The notes below the pieces were generated by a model, which saw only the letters and a program-made list of their open reading frames with translations, did not search any database and was not told the DNA's origin. DNA of 45,530 bases from a virus: IMG/VR virus record IMGVR_UViG_3300019776_000652, positions 1 through 45,530 of that record, one strand, 5' to 3'. Both the position numbers and the translations under genes were made by a program. Each line of letters begins with the position of its first letter. Positions within the stretch are counted from its first letter, which is position 1. Below are positions 6,321 through 14,625 of the stretch, one piece after another.

Positions 6321-7344
6321 GAGGGGTGGGGTTTACGAGCTTGTAACAGGGCTTCCAGTCTTCGGTGCCGGGCAGGCGGTATTCTGCTTCGTCGTTCATG
6401 AGTTGCTTGAGGAACAGCCCTTTGGGACCATGCCCCGCCAGCCAGACAAGTTCAGAGGACCGGCCCAGAATCATGGCTTCCTTGGTGGGTTCTTGAGGAA
6501 AGCGAATCGCGGTGCCTAGTGGCAGGTCGGAGGCTTTCAAAGGCACCTTCTCCAGCCGTGCGCGCGCGGCTTCTAAAGCGATGGTCGTGTCTGGAAGGGG
6601 GGTGGTAAAAACCTGCCCACCCACACAGTAAACCTCGACGTGGCTAAACAACGGATTGTTCGCGCCTTCAATCAGGCTTCTTTCGAGTTCATTGGCACGC
6701 TGCTTTTCATGCTCAGCCAAAATGTTTTGCTGGCTGATGGACAGTTCACCGACACCCATGTCCACGCCGACGGTGTAAACGGTGCCTGACCATTTCTTCA
6801 CTGGCTCCCCATCGGGTCCCCAGTAGCCTTCTGACTTCGGTGATCCCTGATCAATCAGCCGCAGGCAGGAGCCCAGCGGGGTTTCGTTGACTTGCTGGGG
6901 AAGCTGACCATACCCGCGCTTCCACAATTCATCACAGACCTGATGCCAGTCGGCAAGCTGGGCTTGCAGTTTGTCGGCGCGTTCCGTTTGCTGCTTGGCC
7001 GCTTCCTGGCTTTGCAGCGCCACTTGTTTCAGCGCCTCAATCTCGGCGTTCTGAGGCAGCCGCAGCGTCTTCCCCTTCAGCGACTCGGGGTCAACCGTCA
7101 CTTCGCACTCGGGGTGCATGGCCTGCATGGCGGCTTTAATCCATTTAAACTGCTTATCACAGCAGTCCCGCAGACTCCGCAATTGCTTCGCTTGTTCGAC
7201 AATCAGCGCCTCCGATTCCTGGACGATTTGCTCATTAGTATAAGGACCGGTGCATTGTCTTTGCCTGCACAGTTCGCCGAACAGGCTGATCAAGGCGCGA
7301 TCCAAAGATGTCAGCAGTGCGATGGATTCAGAGAGTGTACTCAT
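6292..7344 (-). CDS. Uncharacterised phage protein (350 aa)
   Basis: The N-terminal half is helical and coiled-coil-like, with a Cys-containing segment (LRSLRDCCDKQFKWIKAAM) and a long heptad stretch (EALKQVALQSQEAAKQQTER). The C-terminal half is mixed alpha/beta with short turns typical of a globular domain. No catalytic motif is visible. It follows the nozzle-like gene and precedes small basic genes, so it may be a virion or late accessory protein; this is positional inference only. Confidence 0.6.
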   Translation of the reverse strand: MSTLSESIALLTSLDRALISLFGELCRQRQCTGPYTNEQIVQESEALIVEQAKQLRSLRDCCDKQFKWIKAAMQAMHPECEVTVDPESLKGKTLRLPQNAEIEALKQVALQSQEAAKQQTERADKLQAQLADWHQVCDELWKRGYGQLPQQVNETPLGSCLRLIDQGSPKSEGYWGPDGEPVKKWSGTVYTVGVDMGVGELSISQQNILAEHEKQRANELERSLIEGANNPLFSHVEVYCVGGQVFTTPLPDTTIALEAARARLEKVPLKASDLPLGTAIRFPQEPTKEAMILGRSSELVWLAGHGPKGLFLKQLMNDEAEYRLPGTEDWKPCYKLVNPTPHAEKAPSQT

Positions 7345-7346
7345 GA

Positions 7347-7369
7347 GCGGGTATGTGATGATTACCCGC
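7347..7369 (-). promoter_or_regulatory. Hairpin in the leader of the 350-codon gene
   Basis: GCGGGTA and TACCCGC form a perfect 7-bp stem around a 9-base loop, ending three bases before the start codon at 7344. The loop holds most of a junction-element variant, TAATCATCAC. Such a hairpin could gate initiation. It lacks a following T-run on either strand, so it is not a terminator. The rest of 7345-7456 contains only a short duplicated word, GTTCTTGGTT. Confidence 0.45.
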
Positions 7370-7456
7370 CCATAATCTCAGATAAGCGCACATTCTCCAA
7401 GGGATTTCTTCACCTTTTTTTAACCAGAAACCAAGAACAGCGAACCAAGAACTTTT

Positions 7457-10400
7457 TCAGATCACCCCCTGCCCACGCCACAGCGCGGAGATGTCCCGCA
7501 AGATCCACGGCTTCTGCTCGGCTCCGATCACGCGAAACTTCACGGCAATGGCGCTGTCGGTGAGCATCAAATCCGCGCGATGATCGGCGCGTGGCACGTC
7601 GCCCACATCGCCATAGGTGAAGGTCACTTCATCGCCGCCAAGTCCGATCAAGGTCGCCTCCACAAACCCGCGCGAGTTCCGCACGGTGCGGAAGATCAGC
7701 GCCTGAAAGGACTTCCGCCGCTCGGGGCTGCCCATGTCGAAGTAACCCGTCTGGATGATGGTGTCACTGGCCTGATAAAAGCGGCTGGCGGTGCCGTCGC
7801 CATCGTGGTCGTAGTCCACATACCCGTAGCCGCGATACTGCACCGGGATGGGGTCCGTGGTGCTGTGTGGGGTGAAAGCATCGACCGCAGGAAAAGCATT
7901 GCCGCTATCATTCTGCTCGGCGGTGTCCCAGACAAAGAGGTTGCCCGCTTCATCAGCAAACACGAGCTCCGGCCTGCTGCTCTCCATGCGGGCAAGATCG
8001 AACACCTTGGGAAAATCAAACTCACCCGTCAGCCCATCGCGCAGGAAGTCGTAGGCGAAGCCCTTCAGGGTGCCGTCCGTGGCAGGCAGGTAAAACCAGA
8101 GCATCTTGGCGCTGGTATCGCTGAAAAGGTAAGCCCGATGGGGATTGCGCCCCAGTTCGGTCAGGTCCACCCGATCCCGCAGATACTGCTGCGTGGCATC
8201 ATCCACGCTGCTGGCCTGGAGCTTGGTGTAAAGATTGTCATCTGCTTGGCGGTTGATGCGTAAATCACTGCCAAGGTAAAAAAGTTGGTTCTTCTCCCAG
8301 GTCGCCACACAGTTGCCATTCTGTGCGCCAGCCAGCACGGGCGGGTCGCTTTGGTCCGTGGGGTCCGTGTTCGGCTGGTTCAGGATCTTGATGCCGCCAG
8401 CGGTGTGGATGTGCAGCTTCGTGCCATCGGTGTGCTGAGCGGTGATGTTCTGGCTGCCGGGGTCGGTGTCATTGAGCTGCACCTCCTCGTAGCTGTCCAC
8501 GTTTGCGCCCTCGGGCACGAGCTCGTCATCCGCCGCATTCTTGCTGATCTGGAGCCTCGTGGGATAGCCGGTGGTGCCGCCGCGCCAGAGCTTGGTGCCG
8601 ACAAGGGTATGGTAAAGGTGCGGCAGCGGTCGATTCTGATCTGCGGACATGCTGCCGCCTTCGGCAGCGCTGAGGATGGGCGTGTTCGTGCCGATCTGGA
8701 TCGTCTTGAAACTTTGCTGGAAACCCTGCGCACCACTGCCTGCCGTGGTGAGATTGATCGCCGCTCCGCCCAAAGTCAGCGCCAGTTTCGTGCGCCAGGT
8801 GTCCGTGCTCACACAAAAGTAATCCGTCCCTGTCGCCAGCGGAGAGGGCAGACTGCCCGTGGTGGTCACGCGCGTCACATCGCCCGTGCGCAGCAGATGC
8901 GGCGTGGCGACATGGAGGGTATGCGTGCCCGTGCCGAGCGTGGTGATATTGATAGCGGTGCCGCCGGCGGTCAGGCTCACCTTGATAAATTGCTGCGTGC
9001 TCTGCGCCGCACTCACTACGTAATACGGCACTGCTGGCGAAAGACCACCCGGCAGCGTGCCCGTGGTGGTAAACATGACCACCTGCCCCACGGCGGTGGT
9101 GTTGTTCGGGATGAAAATAAGGTCTGTCGAGGCCTGGGCCACCGCTCCCACACTGGCGCTCACGCTCAGCAGGTAGTCCGTGCCGGTGTCCACCTTGAAA
9201 TTTGCGCTGCTGAGTTCATTCGGCACCGGGTTGTCAGGGTCCACCAGCAGATAATCCTCCTCCGGGCTCTCACCCACCTGGAGATAGATGCGGATGAAGG
9301 GGAATCGACCGCCCTCGGCGTCCGGGTTCACCGGCACACGCACCACGAGGTCGTTGTTGGCATCGGCGGTGATGATCACCTCGTTGCTGGCATCGCTGCT
9401 GATGCCTTCATATCCCAGATTGTCCTGCCCTGGGTCCCAGTAGCGGGTGTAAACCTTGCGTGTCGAGTTCGTGAAGCCATCGCTCGTGCCCGTGCCTGTG
9501 CCGCCGCTGAGATCCGTGGGGCCGTAGCTGCCGGTGTCTGCCGTGGCATCGCTACTGGCCGTGCTAGCGCTCAGGATGCTCAGCACGCGGCTGTCCGTGT
9601 TCACATAGCTGACGATGGCGTTGTTGCTGCTATGCACCGCCGCCGTGCCGGTATTCAGCGTGTAGTAATACGGGCTGCTCGTGGTGCCATCGCCGGCCAG
9701 ACTGCTCACCAGGGCGGCCGCACCGGGCACGATGCGCACGCGGATCTTGCCATTGCCGGCAGCGCCGGGGAAGTTCGTGCTGTCGGCGGTGAAGGTCAGC
9801 ACCACGCCACCCGTTCTGCCAGCCACCGGCCAGGAGGCCTGGGCATTCGTGCTGCTGGCGGGCTGGGTCAAAGAGATGCTCGGCGTGCCAGGCTTGGCAT
9901 TGCTGCCCGCCTTGCGCCACTTGCCCGGCGTGGCCGTGCGCGCGAGCTGCACGATCACGTTGTCATCCACCCCATTGCCCAGCAGCACCTCGGTAAAGGC
10001 GCGGGTGCCATACCACCGAGCATCTGCATCTAGCCCCACGGCCAGAACCTCAAAAGTGGGCGTGTCGGCGGTGAAGTCATAATCCCCCGAGGTGAAGCTG
10101 TCGTCATCGCCCAGGTAAAACAAACCTTTGCAGGCCTGAAGCTCCGGTGCGGTGAGGCTGTAGAAAAGCAGAAAGTTCTTCCCCTGCTGCTTCACCAGGA
10201 TGGCGCAGGTCTTGTTTGCCGTGCGGGCCGCGCTGTCTACGCCGATCCCCGAGGCATACCCTGTGAAAGGCAGGGCGCGATACGTCGCCTGCACGGTCTC
10301 CGTGCTGCCGATGGCCCACAGCCGATCATACTTCGGCGGACCCTTGCAGCCCCCTGGTGGCCGCAGCATGAGATTCCGCGCCTCCAGCAGCGACATCCCC

Positions 10401-10474
10401 GCATCCGTCCCCTCCTGGAGCGATGTCACTGCTCCAAGCTGCCGCAGGGGAAAGACGTTGGGAGGTCGGGGCAT
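7457..10474 (-). CDS. Large tail nozzle / stabilisation-like protein (1005 aa)
   Basis: This product resembles the podovirus tail nozzle or hub proteins (T7 gp12 and P22 gp10 type). Its N-terminus (MPRPPNVFPLRQLGAVTSLQ) and ARNLMLRPPGG match the way such proteins open. The C-terminal third has FYLGSDLRINRQADDNLYT, KMLWFYLPATDGTLKGFAYD, and the DMGSPERRKSFQALIFR block. The central part is Gly/Ser/Thr-rich beta sequence with repeats that include several near-identical TTTGSLPSP-type strands. I start at 10474 because that ATG directly follows the junction element TAATCACC; an ATG seven codons earlier is the alternative. The function in the tail is inferred from the pattern and from the adjacent adaptor gene. 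Confidence 0.7.
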   Translation of the reverse strand: MPRPPNVFPLRQLGAVTSLQEGTDAGMSLLEARNLMLRPPGGCKGPPKYDRLWAIGSTETVQATYRALPFTGYASGIGVDSAARTANKTCAILVKQQGKNFLLFYSLTAPELQACKGLFYLGDDDSFTSGDYDFTADTPTFEVLAVGLDADARWYGTRAFTEVLLGNGVDDNVIVQLARTATPGKWRKAGSNAKPGTPSISLTQPASSTNAQASWPVAGRTGGVVLTFTADSTNFPGAAGNGKIRVRIVPGAAALVSSLAGDGTTSSPYYYTLNTGTAAVHSSNNAIVSYVNTDSRVLSILSASTASSDATADTGSYGPTDLSGGTGTGTSDGFTNSTRKVYTRYWDPGQDNLGYEGISSDASNEVIITADANNDLVVRVPVNPDAEGGRFPFIRIYLQVGESPEEDYLLVDPDNPVPNELSSANFKVDTGTDYLLSVSASVGAVAQASTDLIFIPNNTTAVGQVVMFTTTGTLPGGLSPAVPYYVVSAAQSTQQFIKVSLTAGGTAINITTLGTGTHTLHVATPHLLRTGDVTRVTTTGSLPSPLATGTDYFCVSTDTWRTKLALTLGGAAINLTTAGSGAQGFQQSFKTIQIGTNTPILSAAEGGSMSADQNRPLPHLYHTLVGTKLWRGGTTGYPTRLQISKNAADDELVPEGANVDSYEEVQLNDTDPGSQNITAQHTDGTKLHIHTAGGIKILNQPNTDPTDQSDPPVLAGAQNGNCVATWEKNQLFYLGSDLRINRQADDNLYTKLQASSVDDATQQYLRDRVDLTELGRNPHRAYLFSDTSAKMLWFYLPATDGTLKGFAYDFLRDGLTGEFDFPKVFDLARMESSRPELVFADEAGNLFVWDTAEQNDSGNAFPAVDAFTPHSTTDPIPVQYRGYGYVDYDHDGDGTASRFYQASDTIIQTGYFDMGSPERRKSFQALIFRTVRNSRGFVEATLIGLGGDEVTFTYGDVGDVPRADHRADLMLTDSAIAVKFRVIGAEQKPWILRDISALWRGQGVI

Positions 10475-10482
10475 GGTGATTA
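10475..10482 (-). promoter_or_regulatory. Junction element TAATCACC before the nozzle gene
   Basis: The element touches the ATG at 10474. Its TAA is also the stop codon of the 18-codon ORF upstream. Confidence 0.5.
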
Positions 10483-10536
10483 CTGGTGGAGACAACCATT
10501 GTCATGGCAGCGCGTGATGTCGTGAAGTAACTGCAT
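10480..10536 (-). CDS. Possible 18-codon microprotein ORF
   Basis: The ATG at 10536 directly follows a near-copy of the junction element (TAATCCCC, 10537-10544), and the ORF's TAA begins an exact copy. The peptide is MQLLHDITRCHDNGCLHQ, with two cysteines and three histidines. It may be a leader peptide that couples exonuclease and nozzle translation, or a chance frame. The placement between two elements is the only evidence. Confidence 0.3.
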   Translation of the reverse strand: MQLLHDITRCHDNGCLHQ

Positions 10537-10541
10537 GGGGA

Positions 10542-11102
10542 TTAGTCGGAGGTGAAGGATCGCAGCCACAAATACCCGTGGAGAGTGGCAAGGGAATCTT
10601 GCAGGGCGTTATGCTCCGCATCGCGGGAGCAATTCCATCCGCTCAATTCAATCAACCGATCCAGCGAAGATGAACCTTTGGGCAGCCGTGCATCGTCCAT
10701 GAGTTCGCCGAATTTGACCTGACTGCAACGCCAGTCCCCTCGGTATGGAAACTCGGCCAATGTCACACGTTCTGCCTCCATAAAAAAACTGCGATCAAAC
10801 GCCAGATTGTGACAGACAATTTTAGCCTCGGGCTTTTCCTCTTTCCGAGCTTTGAGCCAAGCCAGAAACTCCTGAACCACTGTATCAATATCTCGGGCAC
10901 CTAAATCGGCCCATTTTTCACGAGAATAGCCATTTTTTACAGCAGCTTCGGCGCACACAGTTTTCCCAAATTGGGACGCTTCGGTAATGTAAGCCAGATA
11001 AGATTCTCCAGACCAACTACAGCATGCTCCGATGGAAAGCAGGGCATGGGTAGTGGGGTAAATACCCCCAGTCTCTGTATCTGTGACAATGTAATCCGGC
11101 AT
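10542..11102 (-). CDS. DEDDh 3'-5' exonuclease (186 aa)
   Basis: All three exonuclease motifs of the DnaQ/RNase T superfamily are visible: Exo I TDTETGG (D8, E10), Exo II CHNLAFDRSF (D103) and Exo III EHNALQDSLAT (H164, D169), which places it in the DEDDh group. It would remove nucleotides from 3' ends using two metal ions. It lies between the head-tail adaptor and the nozzle-like gene, an odd place for a nuclease in a structural operon, and no polymerase is encoded nearby. It might process genome ends or degrade host DNA or RNA. Confidence 0.85.
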   Translation of the reverse strand: MPDYIVTDTETGGIYPTTHALLSIGACCSWSGESYLAYITEASQFGKTVCAEAAVKNGYSREKWADLGARDIDTVVQEFLAWLKARKEEKPEAKIVCHNLAFDRSFFMEAERVTLAEFPYRGDWRCSQVKFGELMDDARLPKGSSSLDRLIELSGWNCSRDAEHNALQDSLATLHGYLWLRSFTSD

Positions 11103-11117
11103 AAGTCGTGTGATTGT

Positions 11118-12008
11118 TCACTCCATTCCCACGCCATACAGGTCAATGAACTCCAGCGCCCCAGCGCGTGGATTGTAGGCATCCCAGGCTTGTTTGGCGA
11201 GCAAGTAACCCGCTTGGGCTTGTCCGGCATCGCCCGTGAAATCGGGGTCACTGCTCAGCTTGAAGAGTGCCCAGGGCTTGAGCACGTTTTCGTCCAGGCT
11301 ACCGGGCAGGTAGGCGGGGCGGGCGTCATCCCAGCTCGTGATCTGCGGCGGATGCAGCACAGCGGTGAAGTCCAGCACGGCCTGCGCCATGGGCCGAGTG
11401 TCAAACTGCACCCTCGTCAGCGGCTGCTGCCCATAGGTCAGCGCATCCCGCAGGATGCAGTAGGTCGGCACGGTCATCTCCGTGGGGTTCACCGTCAGCC
11501 CAGTGCCCAGGGGCTGGCGCACACGCACAAGATCCGCCGGCGTGGAGAGCAGCGTGAGCACGCGGCCGCCGCAAGTGATGGGCCCCAGGGTGCTTTGCAC
11601 ACGAACGTTGAGGTTCACCACGTCGTGATACACCACGGCGGACACGTTGGTGCCCGATGTGCCGAGGAAAGGTTTCTCCAGGGCCAGTGTGGCGCTGTCA
11701 TTCTTCACCAGACGGTTTACCTGCACATCGCCATCGATCACGATGGCGCAGCCAAGCTGATCATTGGTAAAGCCGCTGAAGGTGATGGCCTTGCTCCCCG
11801 CCGTCACCGCGCTCAGGGTCACGCTTTCGGGCGCTTTCACCAATTCTGAAACCGTCTGCTGCTGCCGCCCAGTGAAAATGTCGGTCAGGGCCTGATTCAC
11901 CGCCGTCATCACCGCCGCATTCTTGCCAGCATTCGCTGTCAAATGCGTGGCCACCTGCACGCCGACATAGCGCATCAGGAAAGTTCGGAGATCGGAGGCG
12001 GTCGCCAT
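11118..12008 (-). CDS. Head-tail adaptor / tail tubular A-like candidate (296 aa)
   Basis: The product starts MATASDLRTFLMRYVGVQVA, and the C-terminal half contains TRVQFDTRPMAQAVLDFTAV and PRAGALEFIDLYGVGME. Size, a helical N- and C-terminus around a beta-rich centre, and the location between the capsid gene and the nozzle-like gene fit a podovirus adaptor (T7 gp11-like). Sequence similarity at this level cannot be proven by eye. The central beta region (TLSAVTAGSKAITFSGF) could be a decoration-type domain. Confidence 0.5.
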   Translation of the reverse strand: MATASDLRTFLMRYVGVQVATHLTANAGKNAAVMTAVNQALTDIFTGRQQQTVSELVKAPESVTLSAVTAGSKAITFSGFTNDQLGCAIVIDGDVQVNRLVKNDSATLALEKPFLGTSGTNVSAVVYHDVVNLNVRVQSTLGPITCGGRVLTLLSTPADLVRVRQPLGTGLTVNPTEMTVPTYCILRDALTYGQQPLTRVQFDTRPMAQAVLDFTAVLHPPQITSWDDARPAYLPGSLDENVLKPWALFKLSSDPDFTGDAGQAQAGYLLAKQAWDAYNPRAGALEFIDLYGVGME

Positions 12009-12033
12009 GGGTTAGTTGATTTTACTGACCAGT

Positions 12034-12156
12034 TTAAGAAACGACGCCTTTACTTGTGACAACAAACGAGACTCCACCCCAAACCATGTTGATAGTGGCT
12101 TTGATGGCCGTGGTTCCGGGCGGATCACAATGGCGGTCACTTTCATAGTAGGTCAC
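12034..12156 (-). CDS. Small ORF (40 aa) with GTG start, or overlapping 44-aa ORF
   Basis: A GTG at 12156 overlaps the upstream TGA (GTGA, as also seen for TerL) and encodes a product starting VTYYESDRHCDPPGTTAIKA and ending with a hydrophobic beta-like stretch (VWGGVSFVVTSKGVVS). This composition looks protein-like. A second frame on the same strand, ATG 12146 to stop 12012, encodes 44 residues beginning MKVTAIVIRPEPRPSKPLS. At most one is likely to be real; I favour the GTG version because of the overlap. Confidence 0.4.
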   Translation of the reverse strand: MTYYESDRHCDPPGTTAIKATINMVWGGVSFVVTSKGVVS

Positions 12157-12785
12157 TCCTTGATCTTCACCCAGCCGCCCGTGGTTTGCAGGTGTTCCTG
12201 GCCTTTGACGGCTTCTTTCACGTCCGCCACTTCCACACCCAGCTCCTCCGCCAGCGCGGCATACGGCTTGGCCTTCGCCGCCACCGCCGCCTCAATGCGC
12301 TCGAGCAAGGTTGGAGCGCCTTCGGTTTCGGGTGCCTGGCTCTCTGCCCCCTGCTCACTGCTCCCTGCCTCAATTTCCCCAGCGTCCCCGGTGAGGTTGC
12401 CCCCATTCGCGACGGGCTGTAATAGAGGATTCGCCTCCACGGGGCCGCTGGCAGTCACCGGATGAACCGGCGCGGAAGTTCCCTCTGCCTCAATGACAGG
12501 GGCCGCCTCGGCGGTGGCTGAAAGGGTAAACACCTCGCCCTCCTTCACGGCTCGGCGCTCTTTTGTCTCGGTGTCATAGACTTCCACCATGCCCCAGAGG
12601 CGACCCTCCGAACGGGGGATGTCGGTCTTCATGTAGCCGTTGAACTCCGCGGCACCGCCTTCACAAACAAAGGTGCGGCAGCCATGCACGTCATCGCGCT
12701 GGGTGATGTTGTTTCGGCGTGGGCCAAAGGCCTTGCTGCCAGCGGCCAGAGAGGAAACGATGAGGAAGCGGAGGATCTGGGCCAT
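12153..12785 (-). CDS. Capsid-adjacent protein, possible head fibre or decoration protein (210 aa)
   Basis: The start at 12785 (MAQILRFLIVSSLAAGSKAF) is chosen because the in-frame extension to 12830 reads through the terminator hairpin. The N-terminal domain has CRTFVCEGGAAEFNGYMKTD. A Pro/Ala/Glu-rich linker follows and contains a repeat-like word region (GSSEQGAESQAPE). The C-terminal 50 residues form a compact helical domain (LAEELGVEVADVKEAVKGQE) resembling a small winged-helix or LysM-sized module. Position just after the capsid gene suggests a head protein. Function inferred only from context. Confidence 0.5.
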   Translation of the reverse strand: MAQILRFLIVSSLAAGSKAFGPRRNNITQRDDVHGCRTFVCEGGAAEFNGYMKTDIPRSEGRLWGMVEVYDTETKERRAVKEGEVFTLSATAEAAPVIEAEGTSAPVHPVTASGPVEANPLLQPVANGGNLTGDAGEIEAGSSEQGAESQAPETEGAPTLLERIEAAVAAKAKPYAALAEELGVEVADVKEAVKGQEHLQTTGGWVKIKE

Positions 12786-12790
12786 AAGGG

Positions 12791-12827
12791 TAAAAAGGAA
12801 AGCGGGCTCAGGATGCCCTGAGCCCGC
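12791..12827 (-). terminator. Rho-independent terminator after the capsid gene
   Basis: On the minus strand, a perfect 11-bp GC-rich stem (GCGGGCTCAGG with its complement, 12802-12827) closes a 4-base loop and is followed by TTTCCTTTTT. It lies 43 bases after the stop of the capsid candidate. It would end or reduce transcription after the most highly needed structural gene, lowering expression of the genes to the left. It is the clearest terminator in the window. Confidence 0.85.
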
Positions 12828-12869
12828 CATGGTGTCAACCGTTTCGGGTTGTGCTGATTACTCGTAGGC

Positions 12870-14441
12870 CTATGCCGTGCCGGAGGCGATGATGGGCAGC
12901 CCGCGTGGGTTCCAAGCAGCGCGCAGACGCACGATGCCTTTGGGGATGCCATTGGCATCGAGCACCGGAGTGGCACCGTAGGACATTTCAAAGCCCCACT
13001 CGAACTTGCTCTGGTGGTCGTCGTTTTTGTTGATGGTTCGGCGACCCAGGGCGGTCTCCTGGTCCAGCATCCCGTAGCCATCCACGATCATGTGTTTCGA
13101 CATGCCGTAGAAGTCGGTGAAGGTCTGGCCCTTGTCATTGCAAGGCCATACTTCGGAGCCAATCGGAATGGCTCCATCCACCGCCCAGTTGTGGTGTTTG
13201 CCCTCCCAGACGCCCGTGTTGTAGGTCACGCGGCCCAGGGTGGTGACTCCGTAGCCAGCAGCGCCGAGACGGTTGTTTCCATCGGCTCCCGCAGCCGTGA
13301 TGATTGGGATGGTGATGGTGTTGGCATCCGCCACCGTGCTGCCGTTCCCGTTCGGGATGGTGGTGTAGCTGAACATGGCAAACTTGCCCGTGTTCTTGTT
13401 CTTGATAAGCAGATACTTCCTGTTGGTGGTTTCCTGCGCGATGACTTCCTGCTGGAAGACATTCCAGCGAGCGCCGGGGAAGTGGATGAAGTAAGGGCGG
13501 TCCGTGAGAGCACCGCCGGCGGCATTGCGACCGCCTTTCATGCTGAAGGCAGCCGTGCCCGCAGCGATGGCCTCGCCGAGGAAGGCGTGGGCATAGCAGA
13601 AAGCACCCTGCGGACCATCAGCGGAGGTGTTCTGCACCGTCCACTTGAAGATTTCCGTGCCACCCACAAGCGGCAAACCGCCGCCAAAGATGTGGTTGGA
13701 CTCGCCGCGGGTGTCGGCATACTTCAGCAGGCCTTGCCAGTCGGCATCCATCTCCAGCGCACGCACGCCCACATGGGGCCCCATGATCAGGTAGCGCAGC
13801 ACGTCGGTGGCTCCCTTCTGGGCGATGGCGAACGGCTCGGCCTGATTGGCGGCAAGCTGATCTTCGATGTAGTAAGCATCGTTGATGTTGAAGGTGTCGG
13901 CACTGCCCAAGTCGTTGGTGCTCACGCGCTCATTGGCGTAAAGCACGCAGGCGCTTGGATCGGTGTCAGCACCAGCCCGGAGAGTAGCCTCAAGGTGGTT
14001 GCCGGTGAACCAGCCAAACAAGCCGCGAAGCTGCTGGTTGATCTGGATGTCCGTCACAGAGCCGAGCTGGGTCTGGCTGGCGGCGATCTTGTCGCGCTTC
14101 ACGCCGGCCCAGTGGACCCCGGTCTGCATCTGATACATGCGGAATTTCTGCTGCTCGCCCATGTTCGAGCGGGTGCCGCTGCCGCTGATACCAAAGCCGC
14201 CGAGAGGGGCGAAGGTGGTCAGGTTGACCTTGGTGCCTCCACGGAACGTGGTGTCTCGCGTGGTGATGATGGGTGAACCAGGGAGTCTCTTGTTGAGGTC
14301 CGTGGAACCTTCTTTGAGTTTGGAGAGCGGATGGAACGACTGCGCGCCGATGGCGACGGCTGCGGCCCATTTTTGCTGCTCGGAGGTGGCTCCGAAAGTG
14401 CTGATCACTTCGGACGTAGTGCGTGATACGGGAATGCTCAT
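12870..14441 (-). CDS. Major capsid protein candidate (523 aa)
   Basis: The start MSIPVSRTTSEVISTFGATS at 14441 is preferred to an ATG ten codons upstream. The protein is mixed alpha/beta with a long N-terminal arm and a segment, DRPYFIHFPGARWNVFQQEV, then KYLLIKNKNTGKFAMFSY, that fits HK97-fold capsid domains of large podovirus families (N4 gp56-like). The assignment rests mainly on size, on the scaffold-like gene upstream and on the strong terminator downstream. A few Cys residues (ACVLYANE, FCYAHAF) are buried-looking. The homology itself needs a profile search. Confidence 0.65.
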   Translation of the reverse strand: MSIPVSRTTSEVISTFGATSEQQKWAAAVAIGAQSFHPLSKLKEGSTDLNKRLPGSPIITTRDTTFRGGTKVNLTTFAPLGGFGISGSGTRSNMGEQQKFRMYQMQTGVHWAGVKRDKIAASQTQLGSVTDIQINQQLRGLFGWFTGNHLEATLRAGADTDPSACVLYANERVSTNDLGSADTFNINDAYYIEDQLAANQAEPFAIAQKGATDVLRYLIMGPHVGVRALEMDADWQGLLKYADTRGESNHIFGGGLPLVGGTEIFKWTVQNTSADGPQGAFCYAHAFLGEAIAAGTAAFSMKGGRNAAGGALTDRPYFIHFPGARWNVFQQEVIAQETTNRKYLLIKNKNTGKFAMFSYTTIPNGNGSTVADANTITIPIITAAGADGNNRLGAAGYGVTTLGRVTYNTGVWEGKHHNWAVDGAIPIGSEVWPCNDKGQTFTDFYGMSKHMIVDGYGMLDQETALGRRTINKNDDHQSKFEWGFEMSYGATPVLDANGIPKGIVRLRAAWNPRGLPIIASGTA

Positions 14442-14543
14442 GATCGTGAGGATTGGCGGGTTCGCTGGCAAGGCGGCCCGGCTGAGGCATGAGCGTGTTC
14501 CAGCCCGTAGGTGGGCATGGCATCATCACGGCACGCGGTCAGC

Positions 14544-14584
14544 TTGGGCTGCCGGTGGGTGTGTTGATTATTGGGCTGCCGGTG
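14544..14584. repeat. 14-bp direct repeat in the scaffold-capsid gap
   Basis: TTGGGCTGCCGGTG occurs at 14544-14557 and 14571-14584, with a 27-base period. A junction-element variant (TAATCAACAC, minus strand, 14561-14570) lies between them. The whole gap, 14442-14625, holds no ORF I can support; it may be the leader that controls capsid gene translation. Confidence 0.5.
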
Positions 14585-14625
14585 TCATCGTGGACACGGG
14601 CGTCTCAGCGTGGATCAGGGGGTGA

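Noticed and set aside
8285-10033. 582-codon plus-strand ORF within the nozzle-like gene
   Set aside because: Antisense shadow of a repeat-rich beta gene; composition is biased (Ala/Arg/His) and there is no ribosome site or junction element.
12786-12830. Upstream ATG of the capsid-adjacent gene
   Set aside because: Its first 15 codons would lie across the terminator hairpin and T-run; the start at 12785 directly after the T-run is more likely.
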